A DNA stretch of 64,000 nt from an uncultured Acetatifactor sp. (GTDB taxonomy: Bacteria; Bacillota; Clostridia; Lachnospirales; Lachnospiraceae): the NCBI GenBank assembly GCA_910586775.1, contig CAJUJN010000006.1, positions 48,070 to 112,069 of the forward strand, read 5' to 3'. Position 1 is the first letter of the stretch. The number at the start of each line of letters is the position of its first letter. This document shows positions 44,502 through 52,624 of the stretch, piece after piece. Below the pieces are notes generated by a model that was not told the DNA's origin, did not search any database, and worked only from the letters and a program-made list of their open reading frames with translations. The position numbers and the translations under genes were made by a program.

Positions 44502-46127
44502 TTACATCATACCGCCCATTCCGCCGGCACCTGCAGGCATAGCGGGGGTCTCTTCCTTGATGTTGGCCACAACGCTCTCGGTGGTCAGCAGAGTGCTGGC
44601 AACGCTGGTAGCGTTCTGCAGAGCGCTTCTGGTCACCTTGGCAGGGTCAAGGATTCCTGCGTCAACCATGTTCACATACTCTTCCTTCAATACATCGAAA
44701 CCAACGCCGGGCTCGGACTCTCTCACCTTATTAATGATGACGCTGCCTTCCAGACCTGCGTTTGCGGCAATGTGGAACAGAGGAGACTCCAGTGCCTTCA
44801 GGACAATGCCTGCGCCGGTCTTCTCGTCGCCTTCCAGTGTCTCAGCCAGTTTGGAAACTTCCTTGGCTGCATGGATATAAGCGGAACCGCCGCCGCAGAT
44901 GATGCCTTCCTCCACGGCTGCCCTGGTAGCTGCCAGAGCGTCTTCCATACGAAGCTTTGCTTCCTTCATCTCTGTCTCGGTAGCAGCGCCTACGCGGATA
45001 ACCGCAACACCGCCGGCCAGCTTGGCCAGTCTCTCCTGAAGCTTCTCTCTGTCAAAATCGGATGTGGTCTCTTCGATCTGCTTCTTGATCTGCGCGATGC
45101 GGGCCTGGATCTCAGACTTCTCGCCTTCGCCGTCCACGATAACGGTATTCTCCTTCTGAACCTTTACGGATTTTGCATGTCCCAGCATATCCATGGTGGT
45201 ATCCTTCAGTTCATAGCCAAGATCGGAGCTGATAACCGTACCGCCTGTCAGGATAGCGATATCCTGCAGCATATCCTTTCTTCTGTCGCCGTAGCCGGGA
45301 GCCTTCACTGCCACTACATTGAAGGTACCGCGCAGTTTATTTACGATCAGGGTTGTCAGCGCTTCGCCTTCCACATCCTCGGCAATGATGAGGAGTTTTG
45401 CGCCGGACTGAACAATCTGCTCCAACAGGGGCAGAATCTCCTGAATATTGGAAATCTTCTTGTCTGTAATCAGGATACAGGGATTGTCAAGCGTAGCTTC
45501 CATCTTATCCATATCTGTGGCCATGTAAGCGGAGATATAGCCTCTGTCAAACTGCATGCCTTCTACCAGATCCAGCTCTGTCTGCATGGTCTTGGACTCT
45601 TCGATGGTGATAACGCCGTCTCCGCTGACCTTCTCCATAGCGTCAGCTACCAGCTGTCCTACTTCTTCATCTCCTGCGGAAATAGCGGCAACTCTGGCGA
45701 TATGCTCCTTGCCTTTTACCTTCTGGCTCATCTTGGAGATGGCTTCCACAGCGCACTCCGTGGCTTTCTTCATACCTTTTCTCAGGATGATGGGGTTAGC
45801 ACCTGCTGCCAGGTTCTTGATTCCGGCATTTACCATTGCCTGTGCCAGAACGGTTGCCGTAGTGGTACCGTCGCCGGCCACGTCGTTGGTCTTGGTAGCC
45901 ACTTCCTTCACAAGCTGAGCGCCCATGTTCTCAAAAGCGTCTGCCAGCTCGATCTCCTTTGCGATGGTCACACCGTCATTAGTAATCAGGGGTGCGCCAA
46001 AGGACTTATCCAGAACTACATTTCTTCCTTTCGGTCCAAGTGTCACTCTCACGGTGTCGCTGAGCTGATTGACACCGGACTCTAATGCTGCACGGGCTTC
46101 CGCACCGTATTTAATCTCTTTTGCCAT
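44502..46127 (-). CDS. groEL: Chaperonin GroEL
   Basis: The 541-residue chaperonin has the nucleotide-binding segment GDGTTTATVLAQAM and ends in the usual GGMGGMM tail. The ATG at 46127 is preferred over one three codons earlier because GGAGG lies ten bases before it. It follows groES after 76 bases and shares its CIRCE-controlled promoter. Confidence 0.98.
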   Translation of the reverse strand: MAKEIKYGAEARAALESGVNQLSDTVRVTLGPKGRNVVLDKSFGAPLITNDGVTIAKEIELADAFENMGAQLVKEVATKTNDVAGDGTTTATVLAQAMVNAGIKNLAAGANPIILRKGMKKATECAVEAISKMSQKVKGKEHIARVAAISAGDEEVGQLVADAMEKVSGDGVITIEESKTMQTELDLVEGMQFDRGYISAYMATDMDKMEATLDNPCILITDKKISNIQEILPLLEQIVQSGAKLLIIAEDVEGEALTTLIVNKLRGTFNVVAVKAPGYGDRRKDMLQDIAILTGGTVISSDLGYELKDTTMDMLGHAKSVKVQKENTVIVDGEGEKSEIQARIAQIKKQIEETTSDFDREKLQERLAKLAGGVAVIRVGAATETEMKEAKLRMEDALAATRAAVEEGIICGGGSAYIHAAKEVSKLAETLEGDEKTGAGIVLKALESPLFHIAANAGLEGSVIINKVRESEPGVGFDVLKEEYVNMVDAGILDPAKVTRSALQNATSVASTLLTTESVVANIKEETPAMPAGAGGMGGMM

Positions 46128-46203
46128 GATTTTCATGCCTCCGTTTTCGATTCTTTTTTTGATTTAATAAGTGACTTTATCAATTCTTTTCAATCAACTG
46201 TCC

Positions 46204-46491
46204 TCAGTTCTCGATCACTGCCAGGATATCGTTCTGCTTTACAACGATAAACTCTTCCTCGTCAAGCTTTACTTCCGTTCCTGAATACTTGGAATAGATT
46301 ACGTTGTCGCCAACCTTGACTTCCATCTTGACTTCCTTGCCGTCTACCATGCCGCCGGGGCCTACTGCCACAACTTCTGCCTGCTGGGGCTTCTCCTTGC
46401 TCTGTCCGGGAAGGACGATGCCGGATTTTGTGGTTTCTTCAGCTACCAGCTGTTTTAATACAACTCTGTCACCCAAAGGTACTAACTTCAT
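46204..46491 (-). CDS. groES: Co-chaperonin GroES
   Basis: The 95-residue heptameric lid for GroEL has the expected LVPLGDRVVLKQLV start, the mobile-loop region with TKSGIVLPGQSKEKP and the DNVIYSKYSGTEV segment. It is the first gene of the heat-shock operon and is preceded by a CIRCE element and a strong promoter. Confidence 0.98.
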   Translation of the reverse strand: MKLVPLGDRVVLKQLVAEETTKSGIVLPGQSKEKPQQAEVVAVGPGGMVDGKEVKMEVKVGDNVIYSKYSGTEVKLDEEEFIVVKQNDILAVIEN

Positions 46492-46534
46492 GATAATTGC
46501 CTCCTGTCATTAACGTTTATTTTTCTTTATCTGT

Positions 46535-46561
46535 TAGCACTCATTTAATACGAGTGCTAAT
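46535..46561. promoter_or_regulatory. CIRCE operator (HrcA binding site)
   Basis: A perfect TTAGCACTC-N9-GAGTGCTAA element lies 44 bases before the groES start and just downstream of the promoter at 46574-46602. HrcA, not encoded in the window, is expected to repress the operon here. Confidence 0.96.
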
Positions 46562-46573
46562 CACTAACACATA

Positions 46574-46602
46574 TAATAGTTTTATATGTAAGTCTTTGCA
46601 AA
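46574..46602 (-). promoter_or_regulatory. SigA-type promoter for groES-groEL
   Basis: On the minus strand TTGCAA (46597-46602) and TATTAT (46574-46579) are 17 bases apart, placing the start of transcription at the CIRCE element. Confidence 0.8.
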
Positions 46603-46848
46603 CATATTCACGGAAAACAAAAAATGATTATCTCATCTTTTCTCTTTTTATCTCTTTTTTTCTTCCATTATCTCACTTTGTCCATCAAAGGGTGATTTAA
46701 TATTTATTTTAGAAATGGGTAATTTTTTCCACATTTTCGCCGAAATAATAAATAAGAACGCAGGTACAGCACTGTTGAAATACGCATCCAAGGAGGGATT
46801 AACGCAGCAAACGGACTTCAAACCAATTTCAAAGTGTATCCTGTTCAG

Positions 46849-47055
46849 ATGGTAACCGGCATACGGAAGCCGAAAAGGGAAAACAGCGGTTCCGGGCAGC
46901 AAAACCCCCAGACCGCCAAGTCCCCCGGATTCAACAGCATACTCGAAAAGACAGCACGGGAAAATGCTCCGGAAGAATGCTACACTGTAACTTACGACAG
47001 GCAGAGCCGTCTTCAGACTTATTATTACCGTCCGTCCAGAGAGTATACCCGTTAG
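46849..47055 (+). CDS. Small unrecognised protein with uncertain start
   Basis: From the ATG at 46849 the product has 68 residues (MVTGIRKPKRENSGSGQQ at the start, and a tyrosine-rich end with YDRQSRLQTYYYRPSREYT). A GTG five codons earlier is possible. The frame is open back to 46756, and the residues encoded there look coding (NAANGLQTNFKVYPVQM). The only strong ribosome-like site, AGGAGGG at 46791-46797, abuts an ATT codon at 46798, too near for normal initiation. A strong terminator starts 16 bases after the stop, which argues that the gene is real. No domain or family is recognised; it is not membrane-spanning. Confidence 0.55.
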   Translation: MVTGIRKPKRENSGSGQQNPQTAKSPGFNSILEKTARENAPEECYTVTYDRQSRLQTYYYRPSREYTR

Positions 47056-47071
47056 TGCCATTTGGACGCAG

Positions 47072-47104
47072 AAGAGGCATATGCGCCGCGCATATGCCTC
47101 TTTT
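47072..47104 (+). terminator. Strong terminator after the small ORF
   Basis: The arms at 47072-47085 and 47089-47102 form a perfect 14-bp stem (AAGAGGCATATGCG and its complement) with a 3-base loop, followed by TTTT. Confidence 0.88.
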
Positions 47105-47258
47105 GTATCCATCTCCTGACCTTCGCTGGCTTTCCTCCACCACACTGCTTACCCCAAAATCAGCATTGCATCATGGCATTCCGCACATCCAGTAAGCCAC
47201 CGGACATTTCACGCAGGCATCCGCCCCTGTTTCCGGCTTCTACAAGCCGAAAACCCTC

Positions 47259-47927
47259 TCAGCACTTGATCTCCAGGTATCCCAGCAGCTTGGACATATC
47301 ATACTCCTCCAACACACCCAGATTGGAATCATAGTATTTTCCGTCAAAGTGAATGAGATAATGGCAGTAACGTCCCATCTTCTCCATCATAATACAGCAT
47401 TTCGGCAGTACAGTATCACGTCCCTCCGTATAATTAATAACGTCAGAATGATCAATACCATAATAATTCAAAGCTGAAATCATACGTCCCATGGTAGCCT
47501 GCCACTCTCTGCAGTCCATCACCGTGATCACCTCCGCAATGGTAAGCCCCGCCAGCATGGCCACGCAGGCTTGTCCGCAGAGACCGTCTTCAGGCTGAAT
47601 GATTACCTGCATGCTGTCAATCAAACGAACAGGATTATCAAAGCTGTAGGGACTGTTCTGGTCCATGCGGATCAGAGAGCCGGTAATGTGCAGCAAAATC
47701 TTGTGTATCACGCCCAACTCCACGTTCACCGCATCCCCGTCCGGAATATGGATCTCATAGTTCCCTTTCTCCAGGGGCAGAAGCTCACACTCTATGATTT
47801 TGTTGTCCAGGACCACTTCCGCCTGGATGATATCGCGCTGTTTGCAGACTTCCCATACATTGAAGGGAATCTGAATCATGACGCCTTTTTCTTTCTTCTC
47901 TACAACCGATTCAAAAAAATACCTCAT
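47259..47927 (-). CDS. DUF1905-like domain fused to a C39-like cysteine peptidase domain
   Basis: The 222-residue protein seems to join two modules. Residues 1-62 resemble DUF1905 (MRYFFESVVEKK, then VMIQIPFNVWEVCKQRD and a CELLPLEKGNYEIHIP end). Residues about 105-222 resemble a C39-like peptidase: PEDGLCGQACVAMLAGLTI gives a possible catalytic Cys117 with Gln111 before it, and CHYLIHFDGKYYDSNLG gives His189 and Asp200. There is no membrane segment or signal peptide. Substrate is unknown; it could be a papain-fold protein without protease activity. It is not in an evident operon. Confidence 0.65.
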   Translation of the reverse strand: MRYFFESVVEKKEKGVMIQIPFNVWEVCKQRDIIQAEVVLDNKIIECELLPLEKGNYEIHIPDGDAVNVELGVIHKILLHITGSLIRMDQNSPYSFDNPVRLIDSMQVIIQPEDGLCGQACVAMLAGLTIAEVITVMDCREWQATMGRMISALNYYGIDHSDVINYTEGRDTVLPKCCIMMEKMGRYCHYLIHFDGKYYDSNLGVLEEYDMSKLLGYLEIKC

Positions 47928-48041
47928 CTCTTACCTCCGTCGGGATGTACCCGCCTTCTTCTTATACTATTACCCTTCTGCTATTGTACCAAATTCCGCC
48001 CTCTTTGAAAACACTTTTCCGATAAGTTAAAAATGTAACAA

Positions 48042-48902
48042 TCAGGGATTTTTCCTGGCCTGAGACGGAGAAATCCCGTAGCGCTTCTTAAACAGCTTGC
48101 TGAAATGATAGGCATCGTCATACCCCACCAGCGCCGCCACCTCCTGGATACTGCCCTGATAGCCGCTCTCCAGCAGTTCCTTTGCTTTCTCCAGACGAAG
48201 GTTAATCAGATGGCGGATAGGCGTGTTCCCCGTCTCTCCCTTGAAAATCCTTGAAATATAAAAGGAGCTCAGATACATATTCTCCGCAATCTGATCCAGT
48301 GAAATCTTCTCACTGTAGTGATCCTCGATGTAGCTGATTACCTGCTCCGCCACATACTTCTTGCTGGCAGATTCAAAGGCATAGCCCCTGGGCCTCTCCA
48401 TGGGCTCGCACTGCTCTCTGATCACCAGCAGCAGCATCTGTATCAGATAGGATTTCAGCATAAAATAACGCCCCTGTCTGCGCACGGCATTTTCCGCTTC
48501 CATGGAGGCACAGAGCTTCAGCAGCCGCTGGCTCAGTTCCCCGCCGGTATGAATAATACACTCTCCTCCGGGGAGAGGCATATGATTCTCCTGGCAGCCC
48601 GATATACGGATATTGGTAAAGCCCACAAAAAATTCCGTTGCAGGCGTGTCAGCCTCGGGGCACAGCAGTGCCTGATGCTTCATGCCGGGATTGATCAGAA
48701 TCAGATCTCCCTCCTTCACCGGATATATCTTATCATTAATCCGGTATTTTCCCTCCCCGGAAAGGACATAGGCTAATTCAAGGAAATCGTGGCTTCGATA
48801 TCCGGGTTCCTCGTTGCCCTTATGCCTGGTTCCCTTCCATATAAAAAGGAAGGTTGGATCCATCTCGTCTATGGATATCTCTGTCGTCCTCTGCTCGTCC
48901 AT
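48042..48902 (-). CDS. AraC-family transcriptional regulator with cupin sensor
   Basis: The 286-residue regulator has an N-terminal cupin domain (about 15-110) with HDFLELAYVLSGEGKYRIND and KEGDLILINPGMKHQ, and a C-terminal AraC DNA-binding domain (about 185-285) with two helix-turn-helix units, IAENMYLSSFYISRIFKGET and LVGYDDAYHFSKLFKKRYG. The ATG at 48902 has GGAGGA five bases upstream and is preferred over an in-frame GTG at 48917. It is a single gene; its ligand and targets are not evident. Confidence 0.9.
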   Translation of the reverse strand: MDEQRTTEISIDEMDPTFLFIWKGTRHKGNEEPGYRSHDFLELAYVLSGEGKYRINDKIYPVKEGDLILINPGMKHQALLCPEADTPATEFFVGFTNIRISGCQENHMPLPGGECIIHTGGELSQRLLKLCASMEAENAVRRQGRYFMLKSYLIQMLLLVIREQCEPMERPRGYAFESASKKYVAEQVISYIEDHYSEKISLDQIAENMYLSSFYISRIFKGETGNTPIRHLINLRLEKAKELLESGYQGSIQEVAALVGYDDAYHFSKLFKKRYGISPSQARKNP

Positions 48903-49161
48903 ATACATCCTCCGCACTGCATCCGGCAGCGCCTCAAATGACTCTGTATTTGATTGGTCATACCGCTTCTTTTTTGTTTATGCTATTTTAACCGTTTTTC
49001 ACTCAAAAGTAAAATGAAAGAACATCGGCCACCACATAAGTCATGACTTCATACCAATCCCTCGCCCGGTATTAAGGGACCTGGTAAGAGGTGATGGTTG
49101 CATAACCAGAAAATGAAATCAACAACATTGCAATTGTAATGCTTCCCGAACGCTTCGTTTC

Positions 49162-49335
49162 TTATTCCATTATACTGTAACTCATCCACTCATTAAGCAG
49201 TCTGGTTCCTTCCACGATTTCCGGCGGAAGAAGCGCTCTGGCCACCAGCTTCAGCTCATCAGATTCTATGTCTGTTCGCTTTAAATGTGCATAATCTCCA
49301 TCAATCGATATTACAACATATTCAAAACGGTTCAT
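49162..49335 (-). CDS. 57-residue DUF3006-like small protein
   Basis: This short frame encodes MNRFEYVVISIDGDYAHLKR at the start, then DELKLVARALLPPEIVEGT and a short tail. The plan (a strand with IDGDYA, then LLPPEI-EGT) resembles small DUF3006-type proteins of Firmicutes. AGGAGA lies five bases before the ATG. The gene begins 48 bases after the stop of the GT39-like gene on the same strand and may be cotranscribed. Function is unknown. Confidence 0.7.
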   Translation of the reverse strand: MNRFEYVVISIDGDYAHLKRTDIESDELKLVARALLPPEIVEGTRLLNEWMSYSIME

Positions 49336-49382
49336 CGCATTCTCCTTTCTGCATCATCATTTGTTCTACCACCTGCCCGAAC

Positions 49383-50981
49383 TCATTTCTTGTAAGCCAC
49401 CCCATAACATTCTGTAACATGCTCTGTAGTATATCCTGCCTCCAGAAATACATTCTCCATCATATACGGATATACGTACACCATAGCATCCGTCCCCTCA
49501 TCCGGCAGCCGTTCAAAATGATACCTGCCAATAGCCACAACATTGCGGAAATCAAGATTATCCCCATCGTAGACCGCACTTTCCATATACTCATACGGCG
49601 ATATCTTTTTATACAACATGATGTTTGCATAATTTAAGCCATTAATGCCGATATCCCCATCCGTCAGTTCCTCGGCTCTCTCAATTGCCTCTTCATATTT
49701 ATACCAATGCATATGGGACAGCTGCGGATAACCGTAATTTTCATAATGCAAGCCAAAGGATGCCTGGTAATACAGATAATATCCAAAAGCAGCCAGATAT
49801 ACACCTGTGATGACCCACATTCCGGCGCCAACAACTCTCTTCCATTTCAGCCCCCTCAGCAACTTCAAAACGCACATCACCCCTATAGCTCCGTATATAA
49901 TAATGGGAATGTGAATATTATTTACTTTATAATATTTAGCCCTGTCTATGCCGCACCCCGTCGCAAACGCAGTTAAAAACCAGACCATAATCAGAAAATG
50001 CAGCGGAAAATCCCTTTTTTTCCACACACAGCTTATAAATACCTTTATGTGATAGCATAAACCGATGATGATAAACGGCGTGCTGATATAGTAATAAGAC
50101 CCCACCGCCTCGTCAGTAATCCACCATATATCGTCATGCTGTGACCACAGCATCGCCGCCATCCAGATAAAACGCCCCTTCAGGGCTGACAGCGAAACTC
50201 CCATTTCCCCCGTCCGCAGCGACGGCAGCTTCGGAATGGAGAAAACACCTGTTCTAATCTCCGGTATCCAGCCGAAATTCACCGCCAGAAAAAGCAGCAG
50301 CGGCAAAGCCATCACAAACAGCAGGAACACTGCCCCCACAAACCTTCTGTCAAATGTCAATCTCTTCCGCCAGAAAAGCAGACATAAAACCAGCACACAG
50401 GGCACCATAATCCAGGTCAGCGCATAGCTGTACAACGTAAAACCGGCAAAAACGGCCGCTCCCCATATACTGTTCTTTTTCCCGTTCAGATATCTGCACA
50501 TGAAATACATGCACAGCAAAAACATGGGCACCGCAAGGTTTGCATCCCAGCCAAACCGGGACTGTTGGATATGCCATGGATTGATTGCCAGAAATCCTGC
50601 AAATAACAGTCCCACACGGCTGTCATACATTTCTTTCCCCAGACCGTATATCACAAGAATGGAAAGGCTGCCCAGAATCGCCTGAGGCAGCCTGATCGCC
50701 CAGACTGAAATTCCCAATAACGCCAGAAACGGCATGGTCACCCAGGAATACAAAACGCTCATTCCGCTCCCCCACACCGTATAATATACCGGCCTGACAT
50801 ATCCGTAGGAATCTATCCCGTAATGCATCAACGCCCACGCATTATATGCCGAATATGCCTCGTCCTGATGCAGTCCCAAAGGATGCACATCCAGCGCCGC
50901 CAGACGTACTGCGCTGCCCGCCAACAGAATCAGAGCCAACACCAGTACTTCCGCCGGTACCTTTTTCTTCTGTGCGATCAT
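49383..50981 (-). CDS. GT39-like membrane glycosyltransferase
   Basis: From the ATG at 50981 (AAGGGG seven bases before it) the product has 532 residues with about ten to twelve membrane segments. The first outside loop has LHQDEAYSAYNAW, the acidic motif of GT-C enzymes such as PMT/ArnT. The segment INPWHIQQSRFGWDANLAV is also typical. It should use a polyprenyl-phosphate sugar as donor; the acceptor is unknown. It resembles, in layout only, the protein encoded at 42770-44335. The longer frame upstream has no ribosome site. Confidence 0.8.
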   Translation of the reverse strand: MIAQKKKVPAEVLVLALILLAGSAVRLAALDVHPLGLHQDEAYSAYNAWALMHYGIDSYGYVRPVYYTVWGSGMSVLYSWVTMPFLALLGISVWAIRLPQAILGSLSILVIYGLGKEMYDSRVGLLFAGFLAINPWHIQQSRFGWDANLAVPMFLLCMYFMCRYLNGKKNSIWGAAVFAGFTLYSYALTWIMVPCVLVLCLLFWRKRLTFDRRFVGAVFLLFVMALPLLLFLAVNFGWIPEIRTGVFSIPKLPSLRTGEMGVSLSALKGRFIWMAAMLWSQHDDIWWITDEAVGSYYYISTPFIIIGLCYHIKVFISCVWKKRDFPLHFLIMVWFLTAFATGCGIDRAKYYKVNNIHIPIIIYGAIGVMCVLKLLRGLKWKRVVGAGMWVITGVYLAAFGYYLYYQASFGLHYENYGYPQLSHMHWYKYEEAIERAEELTDGDIGINGLNYANIMLYKKISPYEYMESAVYDGDNLDFRNVVAIGRYHFERLPDEGTDAMVYVYPYMMENVFLEAGYTTEHVTECYGVAYKK

Positions 50982-51113
50982 CTCCCTTACCCCTTCCTCT
51001 CTCCATAAATGCGCTCCGAATACAGCATTCACTTTCCTGGCCTGCCTCGTTCTTCTCTCCACTGCACGCGGACAACAGCATTATAGCATTTTTTCCGGGC
51101 AAAAACAATAGCT

Positions 51114-52394
51114 TCATTCTCCCGACAGAACCAAATCCAGAATATGGGCCAACGGCTCACATGCATTCATGGCTTCCTCCACCGTATTGTTCTGGGCACC
51201 TAACTCAATCAGAAGACTTCTTGGCTTGAGGTGCATATTGTAACGATAGCCTTTCAGATAAATCTTCCGTGTCAGGTTCGGATAATATTCCATAGCTTTC
51301 AGCTGCATCTGGAAAGAAAATGCCAGATTTCCGTCCAGGTTTTCATTATAGAGATAAGCTATGTTGCCGGTCTTCTTCGTCCTGGAGAGTCCGTTGAAAA
51401 ACATAAACCTGGCAGTGGGCCTTCCGTCCAGATCCATGACCAGATGAGTGCTTTCAGGCAGGGCATCCCTATGTAAGTCAATAACCACCTGGATGGACGG
51501 GTAATCCGTAAGTACCTGCTGAATATCCGACAGTGCCACAGAATAAGAATCATCCCTTGACTCCTTATCATACTGCCCCAGGTGATGAACCACATTATAT
51601 CCGTAATTATTCCTCAGAACCTCCGCCAGATGCTCCCCCACTCCCATGATAGATGTCGTGGCATCCCCGGGAATGGAATCGGCAAAGGCCTCCTGGGAAT
51701 GAGTATGGTAGATCAGAATCTGAGGCCCGTCACCGTCCTTTGATATCCGCATGTCTTCTTCCAGAAGCTTATTGACATTCAGCTGGTCGCTGCCTGCGGT
51801 TGTGTTGGCATCTATGGTATAAAACTGCTGAATCAGTGTCTCGTAACTGCCAAGGGCTTCCAGGTCTACCTGATTCTGCCTGGTATGGGGGATGAAAGCC
51901 GTCGGCTGCTGCACGGCTGCCGCCTCATTCTCCGCCCGCAGAAGCTCCTGCATGGACTCCTGGGGAAGAGCCTCCTCTGACGCCTGTCCGACATCTTGTA
52001 CCGGCTCAGGCGACACTGCGGGGGTAATTCCGACATTTTCATTCACTGCCCCATCGGCTTCCGGATATGATCCTTCTTCCGCTTCCGCCAGCATAATTGT
52101 ACGGAAATCCGTTTTTCCCTCTCCATCCTCCGCTTCGGTGTCCTTTTCGTAATAGCCGTAAAAGGGAAACATGGCAACTATCTGCTCCTGAAGAAACATT
52201 CCGCTTCCCCGGCCGTTTTCCATGGCAAAGGCTATCCCCGGCATAAACAGACCGCTCAGCCCCTGTTCGGCACCTTCCGCAAGGCTTTTCAGCATGGCGC
52301 TGCCGATGGTATCCTGCTTCTTCACCGCATCCGGCACTGCGGCGCTGCAGCTTTTCATAGCTGCCTGTACCCCCAGCACCAGAAAAGCCAGCAA
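51114..52394 (-). CDS. spoIIP: Stage II sporulation protein P (5' end disturbed)
   Basis: SpoIIP is a peptidoglycan amidase/endopeptidase of the engulfment complex. The catalytic domain is intact: ILIYHTHSQEAFAD, VIDLHRDALPEST and SLLIELGAQNNTVEEAMN hold the conserved His and Glu residues. A Glu/Ala-rich linker precedes it (about 90-180). The 5' end is a problem. The first usable codon in frame is TTG at 52394, which would remove the basic residues (NKATRQ) before the membrane segment. An ATG at 52507 with a repeat-encoded N-terminus is in another frame and stops at 52418; one extra base in a T-run would join both. gpr lies upstream as usual. Confidence 0.88.
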   Translation of the reverse strand: MLAFLVLGVQAAMKSCSAAVPDAVKKQDTIGSAMLKSLAEGAEQGLSGLFMPGIAFAMENGRGSGMFLQEQIVAMFPFYGYYEKDTEAEDGEGKTDFRTIMLAEAEEGSYPEADGAVNENVGITPAVSPEPVQDVGQASEEALPQESMQELLRAENEAAAVQQPTAFIPHTRQNQVDLEALGSYETLIQQFYTIDANTTAGSDQLNVNKLLEEDMRISKDGDGPQILIYHTHSQEAFADSIPGDATTSIMGVGEHLAEVLRNNYGYNVVHHLGQYDKESRDDSYSVALSDIQQVLTDYPSIQVVIDLHRDALPESTHLVMDLDGRPTARFMFFNGLSRTKKTGNIAYLYNENLDGNLAFSFQMQLKAMEYYPNLTRKIYLKGYRYNMHLKPRSLLIELGAQNNTVEEAMNACEPLAHILDLVLSGE

Positions 52395-52426
52395 AAGAAG
52401 CTGTCTTGTCGCTTTATTTAGAAAAG

Positions 52427-52507
52427 TGTTTCCCTGAAGTAATTTCTTTGCTTGAAATGGGCTTGTTCCATGGAACAGTCCTCTTCCATGGAATGATTTT
52501 CTTCCAT
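52427..52507 (-). repeat. 18-bp hexad repeats directly before spoIIP
   Basis: From ATG 52507 the codons read MEE-NHSMEE-DCSMEQ-AHFKQR-NYFRET, matching the hexads of the GPR N-terminus. The DNA unit resembles GAGCATTCCATGGAAGAG. The same bases read in the spoIIP frame give SFHG-type residues. Confidence 0.8.
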
Positions 52508-52624
52508 TTACAATAATGCACTTCCTTTCCCGCCGCCAGACTCCTATTCAATATATGCCGGCAGATTCGGATACATGATTCCTGTCATCCCATAAACTTC
52601 ACCGGATGCCCCGCCCACTTCTGA

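Noticed and set aside
44247..46085. Long open frame of 612 codons on the plus strand opposite groEL
   Set aside because: Mirror of a high-quality coding sequence; it has no ribosome site and shows no family motif.
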